A stretch of 64,000 nucleotides of DNA from Morinoia aosen (Eukaryota > Arthropoda > Malacostraca > Amphipoda > Talitridae): assembly GCA_030386875.1 (NCBI GenBank), contig CM059567.1, positions 51,692,020 through 51,756,019 on the forward strand. The letters are read 5' to 3'. The notes beneath the pieces are model-generated. The model worked only from the letters and a program-made list of their open reading frames with translations. It was not told the origin of the DNA and did not search any database. This document shows, one piece after another, positions 1 to 8,378 of this stretch. The position numbers were made by a program, and so were the translations under genes. Within the stretch, counting starts at the first letter, position 1, and every line of letters begins with the position of its first letter.

Positions 1-897
1 CAGATATAGTTTTTACAGCCAAGCTTACAAGCCATGGCGTCACATGGATATTAAAATGGCAGACACAATTCCAACAATCTTACAAGCCACGGCCTCACCT
101 GGATATTGCAATACCGGACACAATTATATTCTTGTAAGCCACGGCCTCACCTGGATATCGCAATACTGGACAAAATTACATTCTTGCAAGCCACTGCCTC
201 GCCTAGATATCGCGATAGCGGACACAATTACATTCTTGCAAGCCACGGCCTCACCTGGATATCGCAATACCGGACAAAATTACATTCTTGCAAGCCACTG
301 CCTCACCTAGATATCGCGATAGCGGACACAATTACATTCTTGCAAGCCACGGCCTCACCTGGATATCGCAATACCGGACACAATTACATTCTTGCAAGCC
401 ACGGCCTCACCTGGAAATCGCAATAGCGGACACAATTACATTCTTGCAAGCCACGGCCTCACCTGGATATCGCAATACCGGACACAATTACATTCTTGCA
501 AGCCACGGCCTCACCTGGAAATCGCAATAGCGGACACAATTACATTCTTGCAAGCCACGGCCTCACCTGGAAATCGCAATAGCGGACACAATTACATTCT
601 TGCAAGCCACGGCCTCACCTGGATATTGCAATACCGGACACAATTACATTCTTGCAAGCCACGGCCTCACCTGGAAATCGCAATAGCGGACACAATTACA
701 TTCTTGCAAGCCACTGCCTCACCTGGATATCGCAATACCGGACAAAATTACATTCTTGCAAGCCACTGCCTCACCTGGATATCGCGATAGCGGACACAAT
801 TACATTCTTGCAAGCCACTGTCTCACCTGGATATCGCAATACCGGACACAATTACATTCTTGCAAGCCACGGCCTCACCTGGAAATCGCAATAGCGG
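1..897. repeat. 52-bp tandem array containing the exon-8 5' splice site (about 17 copies)
   Basis: On the minus (gene-sense) strand each unit is TCCGCTATTGCGATTTCCAG, the last 20 bases of exon 8, then 32 intronic bases starting GTGAGGCCGTGG. Steps of 52 place the CAG|GTGAGG junction at about plus positions 873, 821, 769 and so on down to 41. The copy at about 197 has GC in place of GT, and the one at about 41 has lost the junction. Two main variants alternate irregularly (ggaaatcgcaatagc, identical to the exon copy; and ggatatcgcaatacc), which suggests exchange between units. The edge at 1-60 is degenerate and may not be the true end. Confidence 0.97.
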
Positions 898-1060
898 ACT
901 TCTGCTGGACGCGCTCGGCTGCGGTGATCTCCGGCATGCGGGCGGGGTGCGGAGGAGGGTTCGTGTGCAGCAGCCCCACCAGTGTCTCCAGCCCTCCTTC
1001 TGCTGCCACGGCCGCTGCGCCTTCTTTGCTGCTGCACAGGCTGCACACCACTGTCGCGAT
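879..1060 (-). CDS. insc: Inscuteable homologue, exon 8 (Armadillo repeats; gene continues past the window)
   Basis: The exon is bounded by gtggctgtcag|ATC and TTTCCAG|GTGAGG and is 182 bp (60 codons + 2). It encodes IATVVCSLCSSKEGAAAVAA, EGGLETLVGLLHTNPPPHPA and RMPEITAAERVQQKSAIAIS. The GGLETLVGLL and ERVQQKSAIAISR blocks match late Armadillo repeats of the family. It ends in phase 2, so at least one more coding exon must lie beyond base 1. Reading through the donor meets TGA at once (AGG TGA), so intron retention or use of any later donor copy would truncate the protein. The last 20 exon bases are part of the 52-bp array. Confidence 0.87.
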
Positions 1061-3083
1061 CTGACAGCCACAGAAGGAGGAACTCGTTAAATTCGGTTGA
1101 GCGGGTTGAAAGTGTTCACATCATAAATGACCGTTGAGACAAGCAATGGAAACGTGTAAAAACGTTGGTATTTGAACGCATATGAAAAAATTTAACGTAT
1201 CAGTGGTTACGTAAATCAAAAACTGAGTGCGCCTACGGTAATATCGACTCATATTTAGACAAATAATTTCCGCCTCTGTACAATAATGATGATACAATTA
1301 ATTGAGAGTCCATGACCTCGTCATCTGGCTAACGCAGAAAATTGCCAGCATATCATGCCCTCAACCTTCGCCAGTGAAAAAGGGTTATTTTCGCTAACTA
1401 CGAGGATGCAACAAATCAAATCGATATTTTCAGGACGTACCAAAAAGTTTTCAACTACGTCTTCTGTTCATTTGAGTGATTCCACCTGACATTTCTCCAA
1501 TAAAAAATTAAATGACATTAATTACTTGCACAACCATCAGTTCATTCTGTTTATTTCGATGAGATTAGATAAGTTGATTAAAATCACCGTAACTACAACA
1601 AATATGTTCTAAAGAGAGAAAGGAGGAAGGCGTTATTTGATGTGGTGTTTGGGGAGCAGGAAACAAATGCACAATGTGTGTTACACAAACGATCGCTTGC
1701 AAATGGATACAGTAAGTTGAGATAAAAGTTTATGGAACAAGATCAAAGTTAAAAATAAAGTCAAACAGGCTGAAGAAACGATCGCAATGAACCAGAAAAG
1801 ATAGACCGTAATAAAGTAACACAAAATCTATTCTATTCAGCAAAAAATGGCCTACCTAACTTTCAGCACTGGGCCTCACATCTTCTCCCAGCGAACAACA
1901 ATTCCCATATCTATTTCACTAAAGCAGTCCATATGCATGTATTACATTTCAAACTAACTCACAAAAATCACGAGGTTCATTGAAAGGCTTTAAAACCTTT
2001 ATAACAATAAATTATATCTTCTCAAAAATATTGAGTATAAAATTCTCGAGCGCAGCAGCGAGAGAAGAGAATCCCTGCTTGATCAAGGTCAAGAGCATCA
2101 TTAGAATGACGACCATGTAATCAAATAGAAATTTGAAATAATTCTTGCAAAAGCACTGACCCTGACACTTCGATTAGCAAAACTGACCTCATAAAAAACG
2201 AAGAGTCGTGCGTAATAAATAACAAAGCGATAATTCAGGGCTAATTCATACTCTATTGCAGACATTGCGCTCGTAATTCTCAATCGTCCAGATCGATCAA
2301 AAGAAAATGTGCACTAGAGTGCAGCGCTCTTCAATGAAATATGAAACATTTCGTAGTGGTTACGTCAGAAACGATTCGCTGACTTCAGCTCCAGCACTTC
2401 ATATATCAGAAATTTGAGATTAATTCAGAGAAGTGAGGTAGCTCCAAAATCTTAAACCAGCATTGTAAGCCTTATAGTTGATGTAGTTGTGTTTCATCTA
2501 TGTGATTAATGCGGGCGTGTTGTATAATTCTACGTATGTGCGGCACATTAGCCGAGTAGCTGCGTGGCATGTCGAAGGGAAGAATGAGTAGCTGAATGTG
2601 AATTCATTCGGAGATGAATTAATCTTTTTTTGCTTCTTCTCTACATCGCGCAACTCACGATTTTGAAATAAATGGCGCGGAAAGAGCGAGTTTTTAGTTT
2701 TCTCACTCCCGAGGCTTCGGCAACATGCAGGAACACAAAAGCGACTCGCCTTCACTACCAGTCACTCATGGACGCATCTTTGTTGGTCTCGAGAAATCAA
2801 ATATAAACTCTAGTCGATAAGTCAATGTGCCGACATTATTATTCATTCGGTTACCAAAACCAGAAAAAAAGACAAGTTGCCGTATGGTCCGGAGGTGGAG
2901 TTGTGCTATGTTATACTAACCCGGAAAATAAAAAAGAAGTTTCAACTCCAAGTAACCGAACTAATGCTTCCAAATCAGCGAAGGGGGTTCTACTCTCACG
3001 CAACTGAAGCACATGTTATCAACATCCAGATCTTGGCGAGCGAAACGCCTCACACAGGGATTTCCTTGCGAATAAAATAACAA
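1061..3083. other. Intron 7 body
   Basis: This is intronic DNA between exons 7 and 8. Apart from one decayed copy of the dispersed element (1560-1915), I see no conserved reading frame or RNA gene. Confidence 0.6.
1560..1915 (+). repeat. Dispersed element of about 370 bp, decayed copy
   Basis: The copy shows the ordered family landmarks: gattagataagtt at the start, ggaggaaggc, a hairpin-prone cacaatgtgtgttacaca segment, gtttatggaacaagat, gcctacctaactttcag and ggcctcacatcttctccca. Orientation is given relative to the clearest copy at 15166-15537. Confidence 0.7.
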
Positions 3084-3268
3084 TATTCCGTTGAAAAACT
3101 CAGCGTTGAGCCTTGCTTGCACGGTAGGGGGCGGCCAAGAAATTAGGTTCTATCGAAAAACTCAGCGTTGAGCCTTGCTTGCACGGTAGAGGGCGGACAA
3201 AATATAACGAGTTTCCGTTAAAAAATTCAGTATTGAGCCTCGCTTACACGGTCGGGGCGGCCAAAAAG
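3084..3268. repeat. About 65-bp tandem repeat beside the exon-7 donor (3 copies)
   Basis: Units begin near 3084, 3155 and 3220 and share actcagcgttgagccttgct followed by tgcacggta and gggcggcca. The copy nearest the exon is the most diverged and ends about 10 bases from the exon-7 5' splice site. Confidence 0.9.
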
Positions 3269-3277
3269 GTGTCCCAC

Positions 3278-3456
3278 CTGATCTTTAGTGAAGACAGACA
3301 GGCCGTTGGGGGAGTGGGCTGCCCTCAGCAGGACGGAGGGCGTGCCAGCGGCCAGCATAGCCGCCACGAGGCCCTCCGTGGACAGGAAGGTGAGGTTCGC
3401 CAGCGCTGCGCTCCCCAACAGGAAAATCTCTGCAGATTCGGTCGTCTGGACGAGAC
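3278..3456 (-). CDS. insc: Inscuteable homologue, exon 7 (Armadillo repeats)
   Basis: The exon is bounded by cttgcatcag|GTCTCG and GATCAG|GTGGGA and is 179 bp (2 + 59 codons). It encodes LVQTTESAEIFLLGSAALAN, then LTFLSTEGLVAAMLAAGTPS and VLLRAAHSPNGLSVFTKDQ. The ESAEIFLLGSAALANLTF block is a standard Armadillo/Inscuteable repeat. Both its junctions carry tandem repeats: a 15-bp array forms the pyrimidine tract upstream, and a 65-bp array starts about 10 bases after the donor. Confidence 0.88.
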
Positions 3457-3463
3457 CTGATGC

Positions 3464-4016
3464 AAGAAATGAAAAGCAAAGAAATTAAAAGCAAAGAAAT
3501 TAAAAGCAAAGAAATGAAAAGCAAAGAAATGAAAAGCAAAGAAATGAAAAGCAAAGAAATGAAAAGCAAAGAAATGAAAAGCAAAGAAATGAAAAGCAAA
3601 GAAATGAAAAGCAAAGAAATGAAAAGCAAAGAAATGAAAAGCAAAGAAATGAAAAGCAAAGAAATGAAAAGCAAAGAAATGAAAAGCAAAGAAATGAAAA
3701 GCAAAGAAATGAAAAGCAAGGAAATGAAAAGCAAGGAAATGAAAAGCAAAGAAATGAAAAGCAAAGAAATGAAAAGCAAGGAAATGAAAAGCAAGGAAAT
3801 GAAAAGCAAGGAAATGAAAAGCAAGGAAATGAAAAGCAAGAAAATGAAAAGCAAGGAAATGAAAAGCAAAGAAATGAAAAGCAAGGAAATGATAAGCATG
3901 GAAATGAAAAGCAAGGGAATGAAAAGCTAGGAAATGAAAAGCAAGGAAATGATAAGCAAGGCAATGATAAGCAAAGAAATGATACGTAAGGAAATAAAAA
4001 GCAAAAAATATGAAAA
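3464..4016. repeat. 15-bp tandem array forming the exon-7 acceptor pyrimidine tract (about 37 copies)
   Basis: The plus-strand unit is gaaatgaaaagcaaa. In gene sense it is TTTGCTTTTCATTTC, which runs to within a few bases of the acceptor tgcatcag|GTCTCG. The sense strand therefore has a pyrimidine-rich region of about 550 nt. No AG occurs in sense (no CT on plus) from the acceptor to about 3926. Long open frames across it (MKSKE or FLCFS repeats) follow from the stop-free 15-bp unit and are not evidence of protein. Confidence 0.97.
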
Positions 4017-4796
4017 GCTAGTTTTTATTTGGCGCTTACTCGTTCCAAGAATGCGTTCTAATTTTCGAATTGAAGAAAAATTTTTTAAGTTTCATCAAAC
4101 TGCAGTAACTGCTCTTATTTTAAGTATTAAATACAAATTCGATGATAAAAGTATGCATTTGTTAGTACAATAAAAATTGCTTTCACGAAATTGAACGAAT
4201 ATGTCATTAATTTAAAATAGTAAGAGTGTGAAGTACCTACAGCGTACGTACAAATTTATGTTCTCGGTTCAATGTTTTCAAAATGCAAGATTAGAAACAC
4301 GAATTCGTCAGTTGATTGGCTTGGGAAAGAGTTCTTGAGTTCTTCTTGATTCCAATGGTTTCAATATGGTGGTTTCTATCAGTGTGTTTGGAGCATCCAT
4401 TTTCATGATGACGTCTATTACTTGATGCCAAAAGGGTTCTGTGTGACGCCCAGTAGTTTGCACTCCAGCAAGTCTTCATTCTACACTTTAAATTAGTCAG
4501 GCTAGCGTTCACGCTAAGCTAAACAAAAAATTTCATTCTTGGTTTAAATTGGTAAATCCATTGGTAGAAAAAAATAGACCAAAGTTCATAAATATCTCGA
4601 CATCGTCAATAGACTTCTGGAATACAGTATAAGCAGTGAAGTACTGGCATTGATTTCATGTGAATTTTTTATTTTAGTTGAGAAAGCCAAAGAAACAACG
4701 CAACTACCGTGTTTATCGTACTACTTGGTATGACGATGAGGCGACGATGCACATAAGGTTGATTGCACCATCAGATTTGCAGAATAGATATCTGTT
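4017..4796. other. Intron 6 remainder
   Basis: AT-rich intronic DNA between the 15-bp and 21-bp arrays. Nothing recognisable was seen. Confidence 0.6.
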
Positions 4797-4936
4797 AGGG
4801 CAGTGACGCTACCAGTGAGGGCAGTGACGCTACCAGTGAGGGCAGTGACGCTACCAGTGAGGGCAGTGACGCTACCTGTGAGGGCAGTGACGCTACCAGT
4901 GAGGGCAGTGACGCTACCTGTGAGGGCAGTGACGAC
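4797..4936. repeat. 21-bp tandem array containing the exon-6 5' splice site
   Basis: The plus unit is gctacc(a/t)gtgagggcagtgac. In gene sense it is GTCACTGCCCTCAC(A/T)G|GTAGC, that is, the exon-6 end plus its donor. About six complete units are present. In sense order the first and third carry CAG|GT and the others CTG|GT. Translation of retained units is GSVTALT repeated without stops, preserving the frame into exon 7. Confidence 0.96.
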
Positions 4937-5089
4937 TGGCGCGACGTGTCTGGCGAGGCTGACGATGCCGTGGTTCTCCTCGACCCAAGGAGACGTGATC
5001 TGCGCTAGAACTGCTGCAGCTTCGCTCTTCTCCTCTTCAGGGCTGCTCTCGTCGCACAAGATCTCGACTATCACCTCCATGCCGCCTGC
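4918..5089 (-). CDS. insc: Inscuteable homologue, exon 6 (Armadillo repeats)
   Basis: The exon is bounded by gggctgcag|GCA and CTCACAG|GTAGCG and is 172 bp (57 codons + 1). It encodes AGGMEVIVEILCDESSPEEE, then KSEAAAVLAQITSPWVEENH and GIVSLARHVAPVVTALT. The LCDES-PEEEKSEAAAVLAQITSPW block is the most recognisable part of the gene and is characteristic of Inscuteable. The exon end lies inside a 21-bp tandem array. The first of about six equivalent donors was chosen because its CAG|GTAG is the best and the next exon then continues the conserved reading frame (TALT-G-LVQTTESAEIF). Because 21 is a multiple of three and no copy contains a stop, use of a later donor would add seven residues per copy. 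Confidence 0.88.
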
Positions 5090-5625
5090 CTGCAGCCCAG
5101 CGAGATACAAACGCCAACGTGAGACAAAAATCTTCGCTTCAATAATTCTTTTCGAATTGCTGGTCAGCGTGCACACCAAAACGTATCCATCATTTAAGGA
5201 CATGAATATTGTAGAAAATCCAAGCGCAAAACATGATCGCGAATATTTCGATTCGAGTTCAGTCAGCGGATGTTGGCAGAAAAACTTGCTAACCTATTAA
5301 TTTGTAATCCAGAAACATTTCCATTATTTCATGATTAGATCAATTATATCGACTAAAGAAGAATTTTTCATTTTATTAACGAATTTTACATCATTCGTGT
5401 CGTCGCACACAAAGTCGTAAGAACTCCTAGTCTGATTGAAGCCTTCCCCATGAAAAAACTTAAATCCTAACGAACTGTAATGAACATGAATTCCGGATGA
5501 AAAAGATAGGCATGACTTTGTTAACTTATCGTAAACGTAGCTAAAAACAGCGCACAAATATTTCCTCAAAGGGAGCAATGAAAATCCCACACCGTCAAGT
5601 GAGCCTAATAAGTGCATCCTCGTAC
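5090..5625. other. Intron 5
   Basis: A 536-base intron between exons 5 and 6. No repeat or conserved frame seen. It is one of the few introns of the gene without a junctional array. Confidence 0.7.
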
Positions 5626-5868
5626 CTTCTCTAGGTGCGCGATGCCGTCAGCCACACAGCAGACCGTAGCCAGGGCGCGGAGAGCAGCCACCCGGAGTGC
5701 ACGGGCGCCAGGCTCGACACACAGAGCCAGCAGGGCCCGCACGCCCCCCAACTTCGCGATGAGGCGGCAGATGTGCCCCCCGTCCACCCCTAGCGACGTG
5801 ACCTGACGCAAGGCGCTCCTCACGCTCTCTTCTGAAGAGCAGTCTCGTTCCAGGCAAGCTATCACTTC
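5626..5868 (-). CDS. insc: Inscuteable homologue, exon 5 (Armadillo repeats)
   Basis: The exon is 243 bp, 81 codons, phase 0 at both ends. It encodes EVIACLERDCSSEESVRSAL, then RQVTSLGVDGGHICRLIAKLGGVRALLALC and ALRVAALRALATVCCVADGIAHLEK. The GGVRALLALC and LRVAALRALATVC blocks are typical Armadillo helices 2-3. The family uses this superhelix to dock Par3/Bazooka-type partners. The acceptor gtctcgtgcgcag|GAA was chosen because it keeps phase 0 with exon 4. A second possible acceptor at ctattctag|CG (exon from 5906) would be in phase 2 and would not fit. The donor is AAG|GTACGA. Confidence 0.87.
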
Positions 5869-6269
5869 CTGCGCACGAGACCAGGCTGCTTTTGAGGGAT
5901 ACACCGCTAGAATAGAGGATGAACCAATAAATAGATAAAGGATAAAACAATACATGCTATACATGTATTGGTTCCCACGGAATTATGTCAAAAAAGTTCT
6001 AGCGCAAATGAGTAGAAAATGGGTACACATGGAGATGTAGGCAGCGGCCTGAAACGGTATAAGAAGGAAATTAAGCCTTTAGTATGACAAAGTACGGTAA
6101 CAACTATTGGAGCTAGCGGACTTTACCAAGTAATGGATTAACCAAGAGACTTCAGTGTTTACTTTACAAGCGATGCTCCGATAAGAACACAAACTCTAAG
6201 CCCGTGGTAAGACACACCAAGATCATCATTGACCCAAAATAATTAATCCCTGAGGGTTGCTCATCTCAC
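5869..6269. other. Intron 4
   Basis: A 401-base intron between exons 4 and 5. It holds a short palindrome at 5948-5970 (caatacatg, 5-base loop, catgtattg) about 80-100 bases upstream of the exon-5 acceptor. No other element seen. Confidence 0.7.
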
Positions 6270-6995
6270 CTTAATTTCAAGGCTGAGCAAAATATCGACG
6301 AGTTTAGTGAAGGCGTGACCGAGTGCCGTGACCACCTGGGCGGCTTCCTTCACGCAGCTGGCGGCGCGGCCTCTGCCGGCGCTGCTGCCTCCGTCAGGCG
6401 CCTCCACTGCAGCGCGTGGAGCTGACTTGGCATCTTGTGGCGCGTCCTCAGCACTACGCTGTGTTAGTGTGGTGCCTTGTGATGGTAATTCTGAATTTGC
6501 CTTAGCGTTACTATGCGTGAGTGTGGTGTCTTGGGGTGGTAATTCTGAATTTGCTTCAGTGTTACACTGCGTCAATGTGCCACCTTGGGGGGATTGTTCT
6601 GGAGTAGCTTCAGTGTTACATTGTGTTTGAGTGACACCTTGGGGTGATTGTTCTTGTTTGCCAAGAGATACTCTAGCATCTTCAGAGTTACATAACGTTA
6701 TTTTCACACCTGGTCTGTTCTCGTTTCCACATGTTATACATTTCTGTTCGAAATTTTCGTTACTAATTGAAGAAAATTTTTTATTTTCTTCATAATATTC
6801 AGATTCTTTTCTGGAATCTGTTGAAGACTCGAACATTTTTTGTGTGTTTGTTGCATGTATTCGGTCGTCATCATTTGTACATGAATGATATTCGGACAAA
6901 TCAGGCGTAACAAAGTCGTTTGATTTTGTGGTTGTGATTTCCATTAAACGGTGACAAATTTGTCGAATTACTTCTATTTGCCGACATAGTGTGGA
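6270..6995 (-). CDS. insc: Inscuteable homologue, exon 4 (helical ends, variable repeat-bearing middle)
   Basis: The exon is bounded by ttttttcag|TCC and AAG|GTGAGA and is 726 bp, 242 codons, phase 0 at both ends. It starts STLCRQIEVIRQICHRLMEI and ends AAQVVTALGHAFTKLVDILLSLEIK. Both ends are helical and resemble the start of the Inscuteable Armadillo region. Between them lie about 190 residues of polar, Asp/Ser/Thr/Gln-rich sequence with an imperfect 18-residue repeat (6441-6640) and an Ala/Gly-rich stretch. The middle looks like an expanded disordered loop between two conserved blocks. The open frame continues into the intron on the 5' side, so the exon start was set by the acceptor and its pyrimidine tract. 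Confidence 0.82.
6441..6640 (-). repeat. Coding 54-bp (18-residue) repeat in exon 4
   Basis: Four imperfect units in frame: TQTQCNTEATPEQSPQG, GTLTQCNTEANSELPPQD, TTLTHSNAKANSELPSQG and TTLTQRSAED. Units keep the 18-codon register while residues vary, as expected for a disordered spacer that expands and contracts. Confidence 0.88.
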
Positions 6996-7021
6996 CTGAA
7001 AAAAGATAAAAATTAACAATT

Positions 7022-7196
7022 ATGAACAAAAATACGTGGGGGAAAGAACAAAAATGCATCGAGTAAAGAACAAATATATATCGAGTAAAGAACAAAATTC
7101 ATCGCGCAAAAAAAAAATATCTATCGTTCAAAGAACAAAAATACATGGAGCAAAGATTAAAATACAAAAAAAAACAACAAAAATCTATCGAGTCAA
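7022..7196. repeat. About 22-bp tandem repeat upstream of the exon-4 acceptor
   Basis: About eight diverged units of the form aaagaacaaaaatgcatcgagt. In gene sense they are T-rich and start about 26 bases upstream of the exon-4 acceptor, covering the expected branch-point region. Confidence 0.82.
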
Positions 7197-7213
7197 GAAG
7201 AAAAAATTCAAAT

Positions 7214-7540
7214 TAGATTGTAAGATAACAAGTTAGTTTAGAACTCTCTCACAATAAAATGTGGTCCCGTGAGAGGAAAAGGGAAGGCACCATATAGAAT
7301 AAAATTAAGAGTAAAGGGAATCTATACACAAGGTGTTACCACACAGGATTCCTTGCGCGTAGAAAGAGCAAGACAAAAAAAAGTTTATGAAAAAAAGGTA
7401 AAAGTTAAGGAAGAAAGTTATAAGTGCGTTAAAAAAAAGCAGAGAACCGAAAAAAATTTATAACAAAAAAAAATTCCATTTCATCAAAAGGATGGTCAAC
7501 CTAACTTTTACCTCGGGACCTTTAGCATCAATCTTCTAAC
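7214..7540 (+). repeat. Dispersed element of about 370 bp, decayed copy in intron 3
   Basis: Shows aacaagttagttta, gggaaggcacca, caaggtgttaccacacagga, agtttatgaaa, agagaaccgaaaaa, tcaacctaacttttacctcggg in family order, with many A-run expansions. The remainder of the intron (7541-8044) shows nothing recognisable. Confidence 0.72.
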
Positions 7541-8044
7541 TAGCGTACCTACTCAGTCAAAAAAATAACTCAAAATTCATTCGTGAAAACCTCTATGATT
7601 AAATATATGATGACGTCTGTTTTCTTCCTTCAATTTTTTTCTCTTTGAGATAACTTTAGAATCCATTTCATCAAATGAAAACCTTGAAATTCAAAAGCGA
7701 ATATGGGTTGTCATTACTTAAAACTTGGGCATTCACTTTACAGGATGTTGGTGTAGACAGCGAGACCAATCAAACCAGCAAAAAACTTCGCATCATTAAT
7801 CTGAAGATTTCGAAACCTTCAACTTTTAAACATTTATGGTTCACTTTTACAAATAGCCTCAGTATATCGTATTTCTTGTTGAATTTGTTCCCTAGCGTGT
7901 TCTTTGGAATTCACAGCCGAGTGGCAGCTCCTTCCTCATTCTAATGTCGGTCACTACCTGAATCCAGCGCCAGTCTAATGATTGTGGTTATAGTAACTGA
8001 AATATGAGTGGAAAAATGCTGACGTTAAAGGATTAAAGGCGCAC

Positions 8045-8162
8045 CTTAGGGCCTGCCGCTCCTGCCGACGGCCCCGAAGGCTCCCTGAGGAAGGCGTTGA
8101 CGTGTGCCACAAGCGACCGCGACAGGGCTGGGAGGCGCTCGTGCTGACGCAGCTCTAGGCGT
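8045..8162 (-). CDS. insc: Inscuteable homologue, exon 3
   Basis: The exon is bounded by attcctccag|A and AAG|GTGCGC and is 118 bp. It encodes RLELRQHERLPALSRSLVAHVNAFL followed by a Gly/Ala/Pro-rich tail ending GPK, so it is helical then linker-like. It begins one base into a codon and ends in phase 0, matching exons 2 and 4. The donor is weaker than the others because +4 to +6 (CGC) do not fit the consensus. A 40-bp tandem repeat lies just upstream of its acceptor (8202-8378). Confidence 0.82.
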
Positions 8163-8201
8163 CTGGAGGAATTTAAGTGAAGGAAACATCGAGCATAAGT
8201 C

Positions 8202-8378
8202 TAAATAATTACAATACTGAAGAAAATGCACAGCAAACGTCAAAATTATTACAATATCAAAGGAAATGCTCAGCAAACGTCAAAATTATGACAATAGCAA
8301 AGAAAATGCACAGCAAACGTCAAAATTATGACAATATTAATTAAAGGAAATACACTGCATGTGTCAAAATTATATTAG
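8202..8378. repeat. 40-bp tandem repeat upstream of the exon-3 acceptor (about 4.4 copies)
   Basis: Units at 8202, 8242, 8282 and 8322 share gcacagcaaacgtcaaaatt and a following tacaata segment. The array begins about 40 bases upstream of the exon-3 acceptor, in the branch-point zone. The fourth unit carries a 4-base insertion. Confidence 0.92.

Noticed and set aside
2545-2580. A-box-like tagccgagtagctgcgtggc
   Set aside because: No B box at proper distance and no tRNA fold.
3460-3964. Open frames of about 155-209 codons on both strands (MKSKE repeats; FLCFS and ISLLF repeats)
   Set aside because: They are products of a stop-free 15-bp repeat lying in the pyrimidine tract of an intron.
5626-5906. 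Alternative exon-5 start at ctattctag|CG
   Set aside because: It would start in phase 2 and does not fit the phase-0 end of exon 4.
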